Shown piece after piece: positions 18,044-25,678 of a stretch of 34,827 nucleotides of DNA (the stretch's first letter is position 1; each line of letters starts with the position of its first letter). The position numbers and the translations under genes were made by a program. The notes under the pieces are model-generated. The model saw only the letters and a list, made by a program, of their open reading frames with translations. It did no database searches and was not told the origin of the DNA. The DNA is from Armatimonadota bacterium (GTDB taxonomy: Bacteria; Armatimonadota; Armatimonadia; Armatimonadales; Capsulimonadaceae): contig JANXNV010000031.1 in assembly GCA_025353925.1 (NCBI GenBank), positions 1 to 34,827 on the forward strand, read 5' to 3'.

Positions 18044-18075
18044 CAAAAGCTCCCGGTGAGGACCGGGAGCTTTTG
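18044..18075 (+). terminator. rho-independent terminator after aldo/keto reductase
   Basis: A perfect 14 bp stem (CAAAAGCTCCCGGT / ACCGGGAGCTTTTG) with a GAGG loop; T-rich 3' arm. Confidence 0.9.
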
Positions 18076-18313
18076 GCTTTGCACCCTAACCCTTCAACAT
18101 TAACCCCCAGTTACAAAATCGCCAAAAATCACCTGAAACAAAAGGTCGTGCGGACACTCTGCTACACTGAGCCGTAGAAGAATAAGCAATGGAACTTGTT
18201 TGGCGGCGAAAGAGTCGTTCAAGAAGAGGCGACGAGGGCCGCAGCCGGTGGAACATTCCAGGCGTGCTTTGTGTTGAATAAGTGAGAGTGTATTGAATTT
18301 AGAAACGACCATC
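18076..18313. other. intergenic region with no gene or clear promoter
   Basis: About 238 bases between the terminator and the next gene. I see no convincing -35/-10 pair and no conserved RNA. The leader contains a purine-rich GTGAGAG upstream of a TTG at 18293 but no good site before the ATG at 18314. Confidence 0.5.
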
Positions 18314-19654
18314 ATGAATACTGTTGTTCCTACTGAAATTTCTTTTTCCTCGTCTGCACCTTCCTACGATGACTTTCACGTGATGGAAGTTATCCCGCAC
18401 ACCATACATGAATTCGGGGTGGAGGCCCGCAAACCCGGCAAGTCCTGGGAAGCGGCCTTCAACGGCCCGATCCAGTCGTTTGAAGACCCGGCGACCGGGC
18501 AGCCGACATACGCCGTGACGGTGCGCTTATCCCGGCTGAAAGACCCGGTGACACGTGAGCTGTTTTCCACCAACCTGCTCTTTTATATGGCCCCCGAAGA
18601 GATGTCCGGAATGCACAATGTCTATGACATGGCCCGGCAGTACCCGTTCACGCGTATTCGCGGGCCGCGCACTCTCGTGCCGAGCTGCCCGCCGCGCGAT
18701 GGGCGACTCTGGTACGATGCCAACCCCGAGGGTGTCATCATGGAGGACCTGCGCCTGACTCCGACGACCCTGCCGAGCGGCCAGCCCGGCTTTTTCGTGA
18801 CGGGGCAGGGCTACCGGGGCAAAGTGACCTCTCCAAACGGTCAGTTCACACACGATGTGGGAGTATACGGCGGCTATCTGGACCCGCTGGAGCGTCCGGG
18901 GCAGCTGGAGCTGCAGCACCTCTTCGGCGGCATTGAGTTTGCCCCGTACCGGGCCGGCGGCGAAGAAAATCCGCTGCTGACGGAGCTGGGCGAGGACATC
19001 TGGGTCAAGGGAATTGGGGCGATCACGATTGGGCTGCCGACAGTCGAATCTTACAAGAATTCGGTCAAGCTGCCATCCTGCGATGCAAACAAAACTTTGA
19101 TTGGCGCACGCTCGATGAGCGAGACCAAGCAGATCGCCTGGTTTGAGAGCCGCTCACCGGACGGCCTGAGCGGCTTCCGGCTCGGAGGCGTGATCGATGG
19201 ACTCCACCGGGCACTCGGCCTGCAGATCTGGGATCGGGTCCACCGTGTGGGGCTGGGCAGCAACTTTGTGGATTGCCCGGAGCTGGGCGGCTTTATCGGC
19301 CTGATCCACATTGTGATGGAGAAAAACAATCCGGCATTCCCGGAGACGCTTGACCCGGCGCACCCTGGAATTACGGAGCAGTACGAGGGCTGGCTGGTCT
19401 GGCTAACATTCGATGAAAGCGGCTCGCCGACCATCAAGGCCTGTGTTCGGGCCATCACCCCGGACGATGTCCCGTTGGGCTATCACGGGGCCGGAGAGCT
19501 GTTCGATACCAAACGGGTTGCCTTCCCGATGTCGCTTTACCGCCGGGGCAACGCCCTCCAGGCAGGCTACGGCTGGGGCGACCGCGCTTTGTTCCAGGCA
19601 GAGTTCGACTATGCAACGGTGACGGCTCAGCTTTCGAGCCACTGCCGGAAGTAG
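18314..19654 (+). CDS. predicted five-bladed beta-propeller protein (DUF1861/GH43-GH130-like, tentative)
   Basis: A 446-residue protein from the ATG at 18314; a TTG at 18293 would add seven residues. No signal peptide. Recurring bladed segments suggest a beta-propeller. Examples are NVYDMARQYPFTRIRGPRTL, a GKVTSPNG segment, LGSNFVDCPELGGFIGLIHIVME, and a final GELFDTKRVAFPMSLYRRGNALQAGYGWGDRALFQAEFDY. The last block resembles the end of GH43/GH130-type propellers and DUF1861 proteins, where a sugar- or phosphate-binding site sits at the centre of the propeller. This assignment is from pattern memory only and is weak. The neighbours are carbohydrate-related secreted proteins, which mildly supports a sugar role. 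The CDS itself is secure. Confidence 0.75.
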   Translation: MNTVVPTEISFSSSAPSYDDFHVMEVIPHTIHEFGVEARKPGKSWEAAFNGPIQSFEDPATGQPTYAVTVRLSRLKDPVTRELFSTNLLFYMAPEEMSGMHNVYDMARQYPFTRIRGPRTLVPSCPPRDGRLWYDANPEGVIMEDLRLTPTTLPSGQPGFFVTGQGYRGKVTSPNGQFTHDVGVYGGYLDPLERPGQLELQHLFGGIEFAPYRAGGEENPLLTELGEDIWVKGIGAITIGLPTVESYKNSVKLPSCDANKTLIGARSMSETKQIAWFESRSPDGLSGFRLGGVIDGLHRALGLQIWDRVHRVGLGSNFVDCPELGGFIGLIHIVMEKNNPAFPETLDPAHPGITEQYEGWLVWLTFDESGSPTIKACVRAITPDDVPLGYHGAGELFDTKRVAFPMSLYRRGNALQAGYGWGDRALFQAEFDYATVTAQLSSHCRK

Positions 19655-19663
19655 GGAATGAAA

Positions 19664-19833
19664 GAACCTAACCCCGTCGCTCCGCGCCGACCCTTCCCTC
19701 AGAAGGAAGGGTGAAGACAGCAGCAAGAAATTGGCCCCAGCTTCTCGAAAAGAGGCTGGGGCCTTTATTCTCTCCCAACTCCTCACCCTTCCTTCTGAGG
19801 GAAGGGTCGGCGCGGAGCGACGGGGTTAGGTTC
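19664..19833. repeat. 51-bp perfect inverted repeat flanking a terminator
   Basis: The left arm (19664-19714, beginning GAACCTAACCCCGTCGCTCC) and right arm (19783-19833) are exact reverse complements. Each arm contains an inner near-palindrome (CCCTTCC...GGAAGGG). The 68-base centre holds a further hairpin (GGCCCCAGC / GCTGGGGCC at 19733-19763) followed by TTTATTCTC. It looks like a dispersed MITE- or REP-like intergenic element, but no transposase or flanking duplication is obvious. Confidence 0.9.
19733..19770 (+). terminator. hairpin terminator in the centre of the inverted repeat
   Basis: A 9 bp GC-rich stem with a 13-base loop, then TTTATTC. It would serve the beta-propeller gene. Confidence 0.65.
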
Positions 19834-19838
19834 GGCTC

Positions 19839-20357
19839 CTATCGGTTCATCACACCCGGCGTGCCGGTGCGCGGCGAGCCGTGCATGGTCCGATTTCCCA
19901 TCGAGTGGTTTCCCGAAGATGTTCCGGCGCGGCGGAAGCCGGCGGCTTCGGCTTCGCGCTCGCTGCGGAAGTAGACGCGGTTCTGCTCGGCGGGCATTGC
20001 GCCCCGGTCTCCAGCCATGTGGTAAACATGGGTATTCTTGTTGCCGACGATGCTGCCGCTGCCCATCATACCGCCCATCGGGCGGTAACCGGGTCGTCCG
20101 CCCATGGGACGGTAATTTGGGTGTCCGCCCATCGTGTGGCCCGGTGCCGTGTTGTACACTGGGCGGCCCGGCATAGGGCGGCCCGAGTTGACCTGGCCGG
20201 GCTTTGGGCGATGGAACATGTTATGCAGGAAGCCGTGTTTTGCCGGCGGCGGTGGGGGCGGCGGCTGTCCCTGAGCGAAGGCGGCTCCTGTCCCGAGGGC
20301 GGAAAGAGCGGTGAGGGCGGCGGAAAGTTTGAGGGAGATAGCGAATGATCTTTGCAT
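19839..20357 (-). CDS. secreted Gly/Pro/Met-rich protein with a cysteine-free Ada-like zinc-motif remnant
   Basis: A 172-residue exported protein: signal peptide (LSAALTALSALGTGAAFA), a polyproline stretch of seven prolines, then Gly/Pro/Arg/Met-rich low-complexity sequence (PMGGRPGYRPMGG). The C-terminal third contains SIVGNKNTHVYHMAGDRG and ENRVYF-type residues (QNRVYFRSEREAEAAGFRRA). This resembles the small Ada-type metal-binding module found in many surface proteins (VGN..S..YH...C, then NRV.F.S..EA...GYR). The cysteines that usually bind zinc are absent. Its role is unknown; a cell-surface or envelope function is inferred. The start has AAAGGAG seven bases upstream. Confidence 0.8.
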   Translation of the reverse strand: MQRSFAISLKLSAALTALSALGTGAAFAQGQPPPPPPPAKHGFLHNMFHRPKPGQVNSGRPMPGRPVYNTAPGHTMGGHPNYRPMGGRPGYRPMGGMMGSGSIVGNKNTHVYHMAGDRGAMPAEQNRVYFRSEREAEAAGFRRAGTSSGNHSMGNRTMHGSPRTGTPGVMNR

Positions 20358-20475
20358 GGTCAGCTCCTTTGATGTTTAGCTGACGATAGAAGCGAAACTT
20401 CTCCAAGTAAAGTTCCCAGCAAATTACCCGATAATCATACCGTGAAGAATTGCTGTTCTCCCAGGAGGTCTTATT

Positions 20476-20688
20476 ATGCCGGTCAGTCGTTTTGCGCTTT
20501 ATTTTTTCGGTCTCGCCGTGTGTGCCACGGTCGCTTTCGCCTCGGGACAAGCCGGGAAAGCCGTCACGACTGACGGCTCGGCGGCACTTGAAGCCGCCTC
20601 CGGCCGACCGGTCACTCCGACGGAACGGGAAGCAATGAAGCATCACCCGTTATTTCATGGACGTGCTCAGGTCGCACAGGTCGACTAG
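20476..20688 (+). CDS. small secreted protein of unknown function
   Basis: A 70-residue protein. A signal peptide (FALYFFGLAVCATVAFA) is followed by about 47 mature residues with no recognised domain (ASGRPVTPTEREAMKHHPLFHG). A consensus AGGAGGT ribosome-binding site six bases before the ATG makes it a convincing gene despite its size. It is divergent from the Gly/Pro-rich gene and lies ahead of accD, from which it is separated by a putative promoter. Confidence 0.75.
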   Translation: MPVSRFALYFFGLAVCATVAFASGQAGKAVTTDGSAALEAASGRPVTPTEREAMKHHPLFHGRAQVAQVD

Positions 20689-20742
20689 CCCGTTCTGAGA
20701 AGCTGCTCCTGCACGGTTCTCGCATTTTATCGTCAGTCCGGG

Positions 20743-20748
20743 TATAAT
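20743..20748 (+). promoter_or_regulatory. candidate -10 element for the accD-accA-hisS operon
   Basis: A perfect TATAAT lies 36 bases before the preferred accD start. The matching -35 is poor, so this is tentative. Confidence 0.4.
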
Positions 20749-20783
20749 CGGAAGTCCTAAACTTCAGGATGAGGATTGTACCT

Positions 20784-21665
20784 ATGCCCCCGGATGGATG
20801 GTTTCGCCGAAAATCCAAATTTGCCCCGGCTCCTGCCGCACAGATCGTCGCACAGGTGCCGGACGGCGTTGCGATTAAATGCGCTCAGTGCAGCGAGATA
20901 ATTTTTACCAAAGATTTTGAGAAAAACCTCAAAGTTTGCCCCCATTGCGGCTCCCACCACCGGCTGACGGCGGCGGAGCGTATTGCGTACACGGTGGACG
21001 AAGGCTCCTGGGTGGAGCTTTTTGCGAATCTACGCTCCGTCGATCCCCTGCACTTCAAAGAGTACGATTCCAAGCTGGCAAAAAGCGTTCAAGTGACCGG
21101 CCTCGGGGACGGCTTTGTGGTCGGCACGGCGGCGGTCAGCGGCCTGCCGCTGGTGCTCGGAGTGTCGGATTTCCGGTTCATGGGCGGCTCCATGGGGTCG
21201 GTTGCGGGCGAAAAAGTGGCCCGGGCCATGGAAGAGGGAATCGCGCGTCGGCTGCCGGTCGTTCTGTTTACGGCGTCGGGCGGGGCGCGGATGCAGGAAG
21301 GCCTGCTGTCGCTGATGCAGATGGCGAAGACTTCCGCCGCTGCCGCACGTCTCGCCGAAGCGAAGCTGCCGTACATCGTCGTGATGACCGATGCGACCAT
21401 GGCGGGCGTGCTGGCGTCGTATGCGTCGCTCGGCGATATCCATCTGGCGGAGCCGGGAGCACTGATCGGCTTCGCCGGGGCGCGGGTCGTCGCCCAGGCG
21501 ACGGTGCAGAAACCCCCGGAAGATTACCAAACGGCGGAGTGGCAGCTCGGGCGCGGGCAGATCGATTCCATTGTGCCGCGCCGGGATTTGCCTCAAACAC
21601 TCGCGACTCTGCTCAGCCTCCTCACGGGTCGTGCCTCGGTGAACACGGGAGGGCTGAATGGCTAG
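20784..21665 (+). CDS. accD: acetyl-CoA carboxylase carboxyltransferase subunit beta
   Basis: AccD with AccA forms the carboxyltransferase that moves CO2 from carboxybiotin to acetyl-CoA, giving malonyl-CoA for fatty acid synthesis. The N-terminal zinc ribbon has two CxxC pairs (CAQC and CPHC), followed by the crotonase-like core (FMGGSMGSVAGEKVARA, FTASGGARMQEGLLSLMQMAKTSAA). The ORF track starts at 20769, but the ATG at 20784 is preceded by GAGGATT and gives MPPDGWFRRK, matching the usual W-F-x-R-K beginning, so I prefer it (293 residues). The stop overlaps the accA start by 8 bases, implying translational coupling. Confidence 0.96.
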   Translation: MPPDGWFRRKSKFAPAPAAQIVAQVPDGVAIKCAQCSEIIFTKDFEKNLKVCPHCGSHHRLTAAERIAYTVDEGSWVELFANLRSVDPLHFKEYDSKLAKSVQVTGLGDGFVVGTAAVSGLPLVLGVSDFRFMGGSMGSVAGEKVARAMEEGIARRLPVVLFTASGGARMQEGLLSLMQMAKTSAAAARLAEAKLPYIVVMTDATMAGVLASYASLGDIHLAEPGALIGFAGARVVAQATVQKPPEDYQTAEWQLGRGQIDSIVPRRDLPQTLATLLSLLTGRASVNTGGLNG

Positions 21666-22644
21666 CTTAAATGTCCTCGACTTCGAAAAGTCGATTGCGG
21701 AACTCGACGAAAACCTTTCCAAGCTGCACCAGATCGTGGAGGACCGGAACAACCCTCAGAACAAGCCGGATCTGGCGGGGCAGATCGCCGAGCTGGAAGA
21801 GCATCGAACGGCCCTTTTGTCCGCGTTATTTGCCAATCTCACTCCCTGGGACAAGGTCCTGCTGGCCCGGCACGTCAAGCGGCCTTATACACTGGACTAT
21901 GTCGGGGCGATCTTCGAGGATTGGACGGAGCTGCACGGCGACCGGATGTTTGCCGACGACGGCGCGATTGTCGCCGGTCTGGCAAAGCTTGACGGCCAGC
22001 CGGTAGCGGTCATCGGGCATCAGAAGGGCCGCGATCTGAAGCAGCGGCAACAGCGGAACTTCGGCTCTGCCCGTCCTGAGGGTTTCCGGAAGGCCGGACG
22101 GATCATGCAGATGGCGGCGAAATTCGGTATTCCCGTCGTCACCCTGATCGACACAGCCGCCGCCGCCGCCGATATTGCCGCCGATGAGCGCGGCATCTCC
22201 GAGGCGATTGCCCGCTCCATGTTCGAAATGGCGACTTTGCCGGTGCCGATCGTTTCCATTATCATCGGCGAAGGCGGCAGTGGGGGAGCCTTGGGGATCG
22301 CCGTGGCGGACCGGGTTCTGATGCTGGAACATGCGGTTTACTCGGTCATACCCCCGGAAGGCTGCGCTGCGATTTTGTGGCGTGATCCGGAGCGCAAGTC
22401 GGATGCCGCCGCCGCGCTGAACCTGACGGCCCAGCGGGCTTTGGAGCTGTGTATTATCGACGACATCGTCCCGGAACCCCTGGGTGGGGCACACCGCGAC
22501 TGGGCCGAGTCCGCCGAATCCGTCAAAGCCGCTCTGCTGCAGAGCCTGCGCCCGCTGACCGGTATTCCCGCCCCGACCTTGGTCGCCCAGCGGTACGAAA
22601 AATTCCGACGTATGGGCCGCTTCACCGAGCTGGAGGGTGTGTGA
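21658..22644 (+). CDS. accA: acetyl-CoA carboxylase carboxyltransferase subunit alpha, with altered PGAYPG motif
   Basis: A 328-residue AccA, normal length. The N-terminal coiled region (LDFEKSIAELDENLSKL), the LHGDRMFADDGAIV segment, GHQKGRDLKQ, RNFGSARPEGFRKA, GEGGSGGAL and the SVIPPEGCAAILWRD motif all match the family. The exception is the normally invariant DTPGAYPG: it reads DTAAAAAD here (residues 165-172), the same length, encoded by five consecutive GCC codons. Whether the enzyme still works, or another copy exists elsewhere, cannot be told from this window. It overlaps accD and is followed three bases later by hisS, so the three genes look like one operon. Confidence 0.93.
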   Translation: MASLNVLDFEKSIAELDENLSKLHQIVEDRNNPQNKPDLAGQIAELEEHRTALLSALFANLTPWDKVLLARHVKRPYTLDYVGAIFEDWTELHGDRMFADDGAIVAGLAKLDGQPVAVIGHQKGRDLKQRQQRNFGSARPEGFRKAGRIMQMAAKFGIPVVTLIDTAAAAADIAADERGISEAIARSMFEMATLPVPIVSIIIGEGGSGGALGIAVADRVLMLEHAVYSVIPPEGCAAILWRDPERKSDAAAALNLTAQRALELCIIDDIVPEPLGGAHRDWAESAESVKAALLQSLRPLTGIPAPTLVAQRYEKFRRMGRFTELEGV

Positions 22645-22647
22645 GTC

Positions 22648-23943
22648 ATGCCTCTCAAATATCCACGTGCCAAAGGCACCCATGACCTGTTCCCAGGAGC
22701 CGCTTCCTGGGAGGAGGACAGCCACCGCTGCCACTACCTGGAAGACATCTTTCGCGGCGTCTCCAACCTGTACGGCTATTCGGAGATCCGCACCCCGGTC
22801 TTTGAGCCGACTGAGCTGTTCACCCGCTCTATTGGCGAGGCGACCGATATCGTCTCCAAGGAAATGTACACGCTGGTCACCAAAGGCGGCGACTCGCTGA
22901 CCCTGCGGCCCGAGAGCACCGCTCCGGTTCTGCGGGCCTATGTTCAGAACTCATTGTACGCGTCCGGCGGTGTGAGCAAGCTTTTTTACTGCGCGTCGCA
23001 CTTTCGCTATGAGCGTGCCCAGAAGGGCCGCTACCGGCAGCATGAGCAGCTTGGCGTCGAGGCGTTGGGCGCGGACGACCCCGCACTCGACGCCGAAGTG
23101 ATTGCGCTGGCACTGGCGTTTTTTCGGCGTATCGGGATCCACAATCTGACTCTCAAGCTGAATTCCGTCGGCTCGCTCGAGTCCCGCGCGGCGTACTTGG
23201 TTGCGCTGAAAGAGTTTGTCTTGCCCCACTTGCCGGAGTTTAGCGGCGAGGGGCAGGCCCGGTTCGAGACCAATCCCCTGCGTCTGCTGGACACCAAAAA
23301 TGCGCGTGAGCTGGAAATACTGTCGTCGGCCCCGCACCTCTCGGCCTATTTGACGGATGAGGAGCGGCTGCACCACGAAACGCTCATCGGTTATCTGACC
23401 GACGCGGGCGTGGACTTCGAGCCGGATCCGTTTTTGGTGCGCGGCTTCGATTATTACACGAAGACGGCTTTTGAGATCCAGTCGCCCGATTTAGGGGCGC
23501 AGAATGCGCTGGGCGGCGGCGGGCGTTATAACAAGCTGGTGGAGCAGATCGGCGGACCGCCAACACCGGGGATCGGCTTCGGGCTGGGGGTGGAGCGTGC
23601 GCTGATCGCGCTTCAGGCACTCGCGGTAGAGATGCCGCCGCCGCCTTGTCCGACTGCGTTCATCATTATTCAGGGCCAATCCGCGCGTCCTGTCGGCATC
23701 AAACTCCTGTCGGACCTGCGGGCGGCAGGCATTGCCGCCGAGACGGACTACGGCTCCCGCAGCATGAAGGCGCAGATGCGGGCGGCGGACAAGGCCCATG
23801 CCCGGTATGCGCTGATTTTGGGAGATGATGAAGTGGCGCAGAACGTGATCCAGCTAAAAAATCTGTACGACAGCTGGCAGCATACGATCCCGCTGGCCGA
23901 AGCGGTCGAGTGGCTTTCCAGCGATGGCCCGCCTGCGCGATGA
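22648..23943 (+). CDS. hisS: histidine--tRNA ligase
   Basis: A 431-residue class II aminoacyl-tRNA synthetase that charges tRNA-His. It shows the N-terminal RAKGTHDLFP, motif 1 region (YSEIRTPVFEPTELF), motif 2 (FRYERAQKGRYRQHEQ), the histidine-specific motifs LVRGFDYYT and ALGGGGRYN, motif 3 (GIGFGLGVERAL), and a C-terminal anticodon-binding domain (MKAQMRAADKAHARYALILGDDE). Motif 2 has ERAQKGRYRQHEQ where most relatives have ERPQ.GR.RQF.Q, a minor variation. The ATG is three bases after the accA stop. The stop overlaps the next gene's ATG (ATGA). Confidence 0.97.
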   Translation: MPLKYPRAKGTHDLFPGAASWEEDSHRCHYLEDIFRGVSNLYGYSEIRTPVFEPTELFTRSIGEATDIVSKEMYTLVTKGGDSLTLRPESTAPVLRAYVQNSLYASGGVSKLFYCASHFRYERAQKGRYRQHEQLGVEALGADDPALDAEVIALALAFFRRIGIHNLTLKLNSVGSLESRAAYLVALKEFVLPHLPEFSGEGQARFETNPLRLLDTKNARELEILSSAPHLSAYLTDEERLHHETLIGYLTDAGVDFEPDPFLVRGFDYYTKTAFEIQSPDLGAQNALGGGGRYNKLVEQIGGPPTPGIGFGLGVERALIALQALAVEMPPPPCPTAFIIIQGQSARPVGIKLLSDLRAAGIAAETDYGSRSMKAQMRAADKAHARYALILGDDEVAQNVIQLKNLYDSWQHTIPLAEAVEWLSSDGPPAR

Positions 23944-24470
23944 AAGTGTTTCTGCCAATTCTCGCCCGGTGGCTGCACTCGGTCGCGCTTTCCGTCTGGC
24001 TCGGCGGGCTGCTGGCGATTGGGGCCTTGGTAGCCCCGAAAGCGTTTGCCGTCCTGCGCGGGAGTCCTGAGCTGACACTGGCTCAGGCGAACACGCTGGC
24101 AGGTCACGTGGTTGGAGACAGCCTCGCGCTCTTCACATACGCCTGTTATGGCTGCGGGGCACTTCTGCTGCTCGCGAACTTTCTCCTGCTGCCTTACGCC
24201 AACCGCCTGCTGGTAATCCGCAGCCTGATCGTCTCCGGCCTGCTCCTGGGTTCGGCCCTGCTGCTCGGCTTCGTGCTGACTCCGGCGATGGAGGCCGCTC
24301 GGACTCAGGGCGACCTGGTCACATTCGACCGTCTGCATCACCTGTACGAGCGGACTTCGACTCTGGTTCAGTTCCCGCTGCTACTGGTGCTGGCGTGGAT
24401 TGGGGCGATGCGGGACGGGATAGCAGCGTCTTTTCCATCCGTGCCATCGGCAGCACCGCACCGTCGCTGA
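23940..24470 (+). CDS. DUF4149-type integral membrane protein
   Basis: The start was moved from 23910 to the ATG at 23940, which forms an ATGA overlap with the hisS stop; no own ribosome-binding site is obvious, so translation is probably coupled. The 176-residue protein has about four transmembrane helices, beginning LARWLHSVALSVWLGGLLAIGAL and ending STLVQFPLLLVLAWIGAM. This resembles the DUF4149/copper-resistance-D-like group of unknown function. The last about 50 codons overlap the convergent acetyltransferase gene by 152 bases, so the hydrophilic tail (DGIAASFPSVPSAAPHRR) may be unconstrained. Confidence 0.8.
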   Translation: MKVFLPILARWLHSVALSVWLGGLLAIGALVAPKAFAVLRGSPELTLAQANTLAGHVVGDSLALFTYACYGCGALLLLANFLLLPYANRLLVIRSLIVSGLLLGSALLLGFVLTPAMEAARTQGDLVTFDRLHHLYERTSTLVQFPLLLVLAWIGAMRDGIAASFPSVPSAAPHRR

Positions 24471-24954
24471 GGCGAGTTTCGAGGAGCTGCGTGACCGTGT
24501 ATCCCAGGGCGGCATACAGCGGCTGTCCGGGCAGAGTCGCTACCAGAGTGAAAGTCTGGAAACCAGCTGTCTTCGCGGCTGCCTCGCAGGCTTCGATCAG
24601 CCGCCGCCCAATTCCCTGACGGGCAAAGTCGGGATGCACGAAGAATGCTCGGATGCGGGCTGAATCCACTGCCGGGTCCAGCTCCGGGTCGGCGACGGTT
24701 TTGTACCGATCCCCGCCGAAGAGTGTCTGCCGCTTGCTCCACCCGCCGCACCCGACTATTCCTTCCGAATTCTCTGCGATAAAGTACGTGCCGTCGGCGA
24801 TAAGCTGCGTGTCTACCCCAAACAGATGTGTCAGGGCACTTTCGACTTGCTTCGGGGAATAATAACCGGCACTCAGGGCGCGAACGGACGTCTCGATCAG
24901 CCGCTCCAAAGCGGGGACATCGGCTGTCGATGCCAAACGAAGCACAATCACCAT
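24319..24954 (-). CDS. GNAT-family N-acetyltransferase
   Basis: A 211-residue acyl-CoA-dependent N-acetyltransferase. The fold is recognisable from the N-terminal LRLASTADVPALERLIE, the central FFVHPDFARQGIGRRLIEACEAAAKTAG (the R/Q-x-x-G-x-G/A acetyl-CoA loop, here RQGIGR) and PLYAALGYTV near the end. The conserved domain finishes around residue 180. A low-complexity tail (PASPQSTPAPVAAGTEPES) then runs into the convergent DUF4149 gene. The start has AAGGAG eight bases upstream. The acceptor substrate is unknown. Confidence 0.92.
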   Translation of the reverse strand: MVIVLRLASTADVPALERLIETSVRALSAGYYSPKQVESALTHLFGVDTQLIADGTYFIAENSEGIVGCGGWSKRQTLFGGDRYKTVADPELDPAVDSARIRAFFVHPDFARQGIGRRLIEACEAAAKTAGFQTFTLVATLPGQPLYAALGYTVTQLLETRLSDGAVLPMARMEKTLLSRPASPQSTPAPVAAGTEPESKSARTGDADGRM

Positions 24955-24992
24955 CAGAGCGGCTCCTTATTCTTTCTCATCACTCTTTCCTT

Positions 24993-25394
24993 CTACTCTT
25001 TTTCTTTCTGAGCATCAACTCCCAGCAGTTTTGCCCCATTCAGCCCCAGAACTGCGCCGAGCAGGGTGCCGACAATCCCCGCCAGCACCGTCAGCGCACT
25101 TTTTCGCAGCTCCGCTTCCTTGTCGAACAAGGCAATGTAGCCGCAGGCCCCTGTGATCATGATTGAGATAAGAATCGTCACACCGAGGATAAGCAGAGTC
25201 AGTATCTGACGAAACCGCTCCCGGCTTTTCGCCATCTCATGTTTATGGGCCGTTTCCAACGGGTCATCCGGTGGTTTGTACGAGAACGCGGTGCGCTGAA
25301 CGACCTCGCTGGGCGTCTGGGGTGAAAGCACGGCCAATCCGGCAAAAGTAAAATCCGAAAGATCTTCATCCGTTTTCGAGTGGTCTGCATCCAT
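24993..25394 (-). CDS. hypothetical two-transmembrane-segment protein
   Basis: A 133-residue protein with no recognised family. A hydrophilic N-terminal half (about 60 residues) is followed by two hydrophobic helices (TLLILGVTILISIMITGACGYIALF and SALTVLAGIVGTLLGAVLGLNGAKLLG) separated by a short charged loop, and a charged end (DAQKEKE). It is likely an inner-membrane protein. AGGAGAAG precedes the start. It follows the RHH regulator by 18 bases on the same strand, so the pair probably shares one transcript under the repeat-containing promoter region. Confidence 0.7.
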   Translation of the reverse strand: MDADHSKTDEDLSDFTFAGLAVLSPQTPSEVVQRTAFSYKPPDDPLETAHKHEMAKSRERFRQILTLLILGVTILISIMITGACGYIALFDKEAELRKSALTVLAGIVGTLLGAVLGLNGAKLLGVDAQKEKE

Positions 25395-25412
25395 ACTGAA
25401 TCTTCTCCTAAG

Positions 25413-25616
25413 CTAAGGCAGCAGGATTTCCTGGACTGTCTTATTTTTCTCATCTATCATCGTGATGCGTTTCCCTGCTTCGCGGCCCTCTTCCAGATAG
25501 GAATAGTAGGCAACGGCGCGGCGAATGATCTCTGATTTGGGCACTTCCTTGTTGTCGGAAAGCTCCGTCAGCACTTTGTCAAGTTTCGGATTTAAATCCA
25601 TCGTAAACCGAGGCAT
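25413..25616 (-). CDS. ribbon-helix-helix DNA-binding protein (CopG/Arc type)
   Basis: A 67-residue protein fitting an RHH regulator: a short N-terminal beta strand (RFTMDLNPKLDKVL) followed by a helix and a second helix beginning PKSEIIRRAVAYYSYLEEG, the standard RHH consensus (T/SxxEIIRxAV). Such proteins bind DNA as dimers, often to short repeated sites, and commonly repress their own genes. It is the first gene of a two-gene unit with a two-TM protein instead of a toxin. The start has AAGGAAAAG upstream. Three evenly spaced ACTGCA sites lie immediately before it and may be its own operator. Confidence 0.85.
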   Translation of the reverse strand: MPRFTMDLNPKLDKVLTELSDNKEVPKSEIIRRAVAYYSYLEEGREAGKRITMIDEKNKTVQEILLP

Positions 25617-25644
25617 TTTCTTTCTTTTCCTTTCAGCGTCATAT

Positions 25645-25678
25645 TGACTGCAATCTTACTGCATTCTCACTGCACTAT
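25645..25678. promoter_or_regulatory. three-copy 11-bp direct repeat, candidate RHH operator
   Basis: ACTGCA occurs at 25647-25652, 25658-25663 and 25669-25674, exactly 11 bases apart (about one helical turn), each preceded by T-N. The array lies between the RHH start codon and its putative -10 (minus-strand TATAGT at 25674-25679), which it touches. RHH proteins often bind such repeats in phase; here autoregulation is inferred. Confidence 0.65.
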
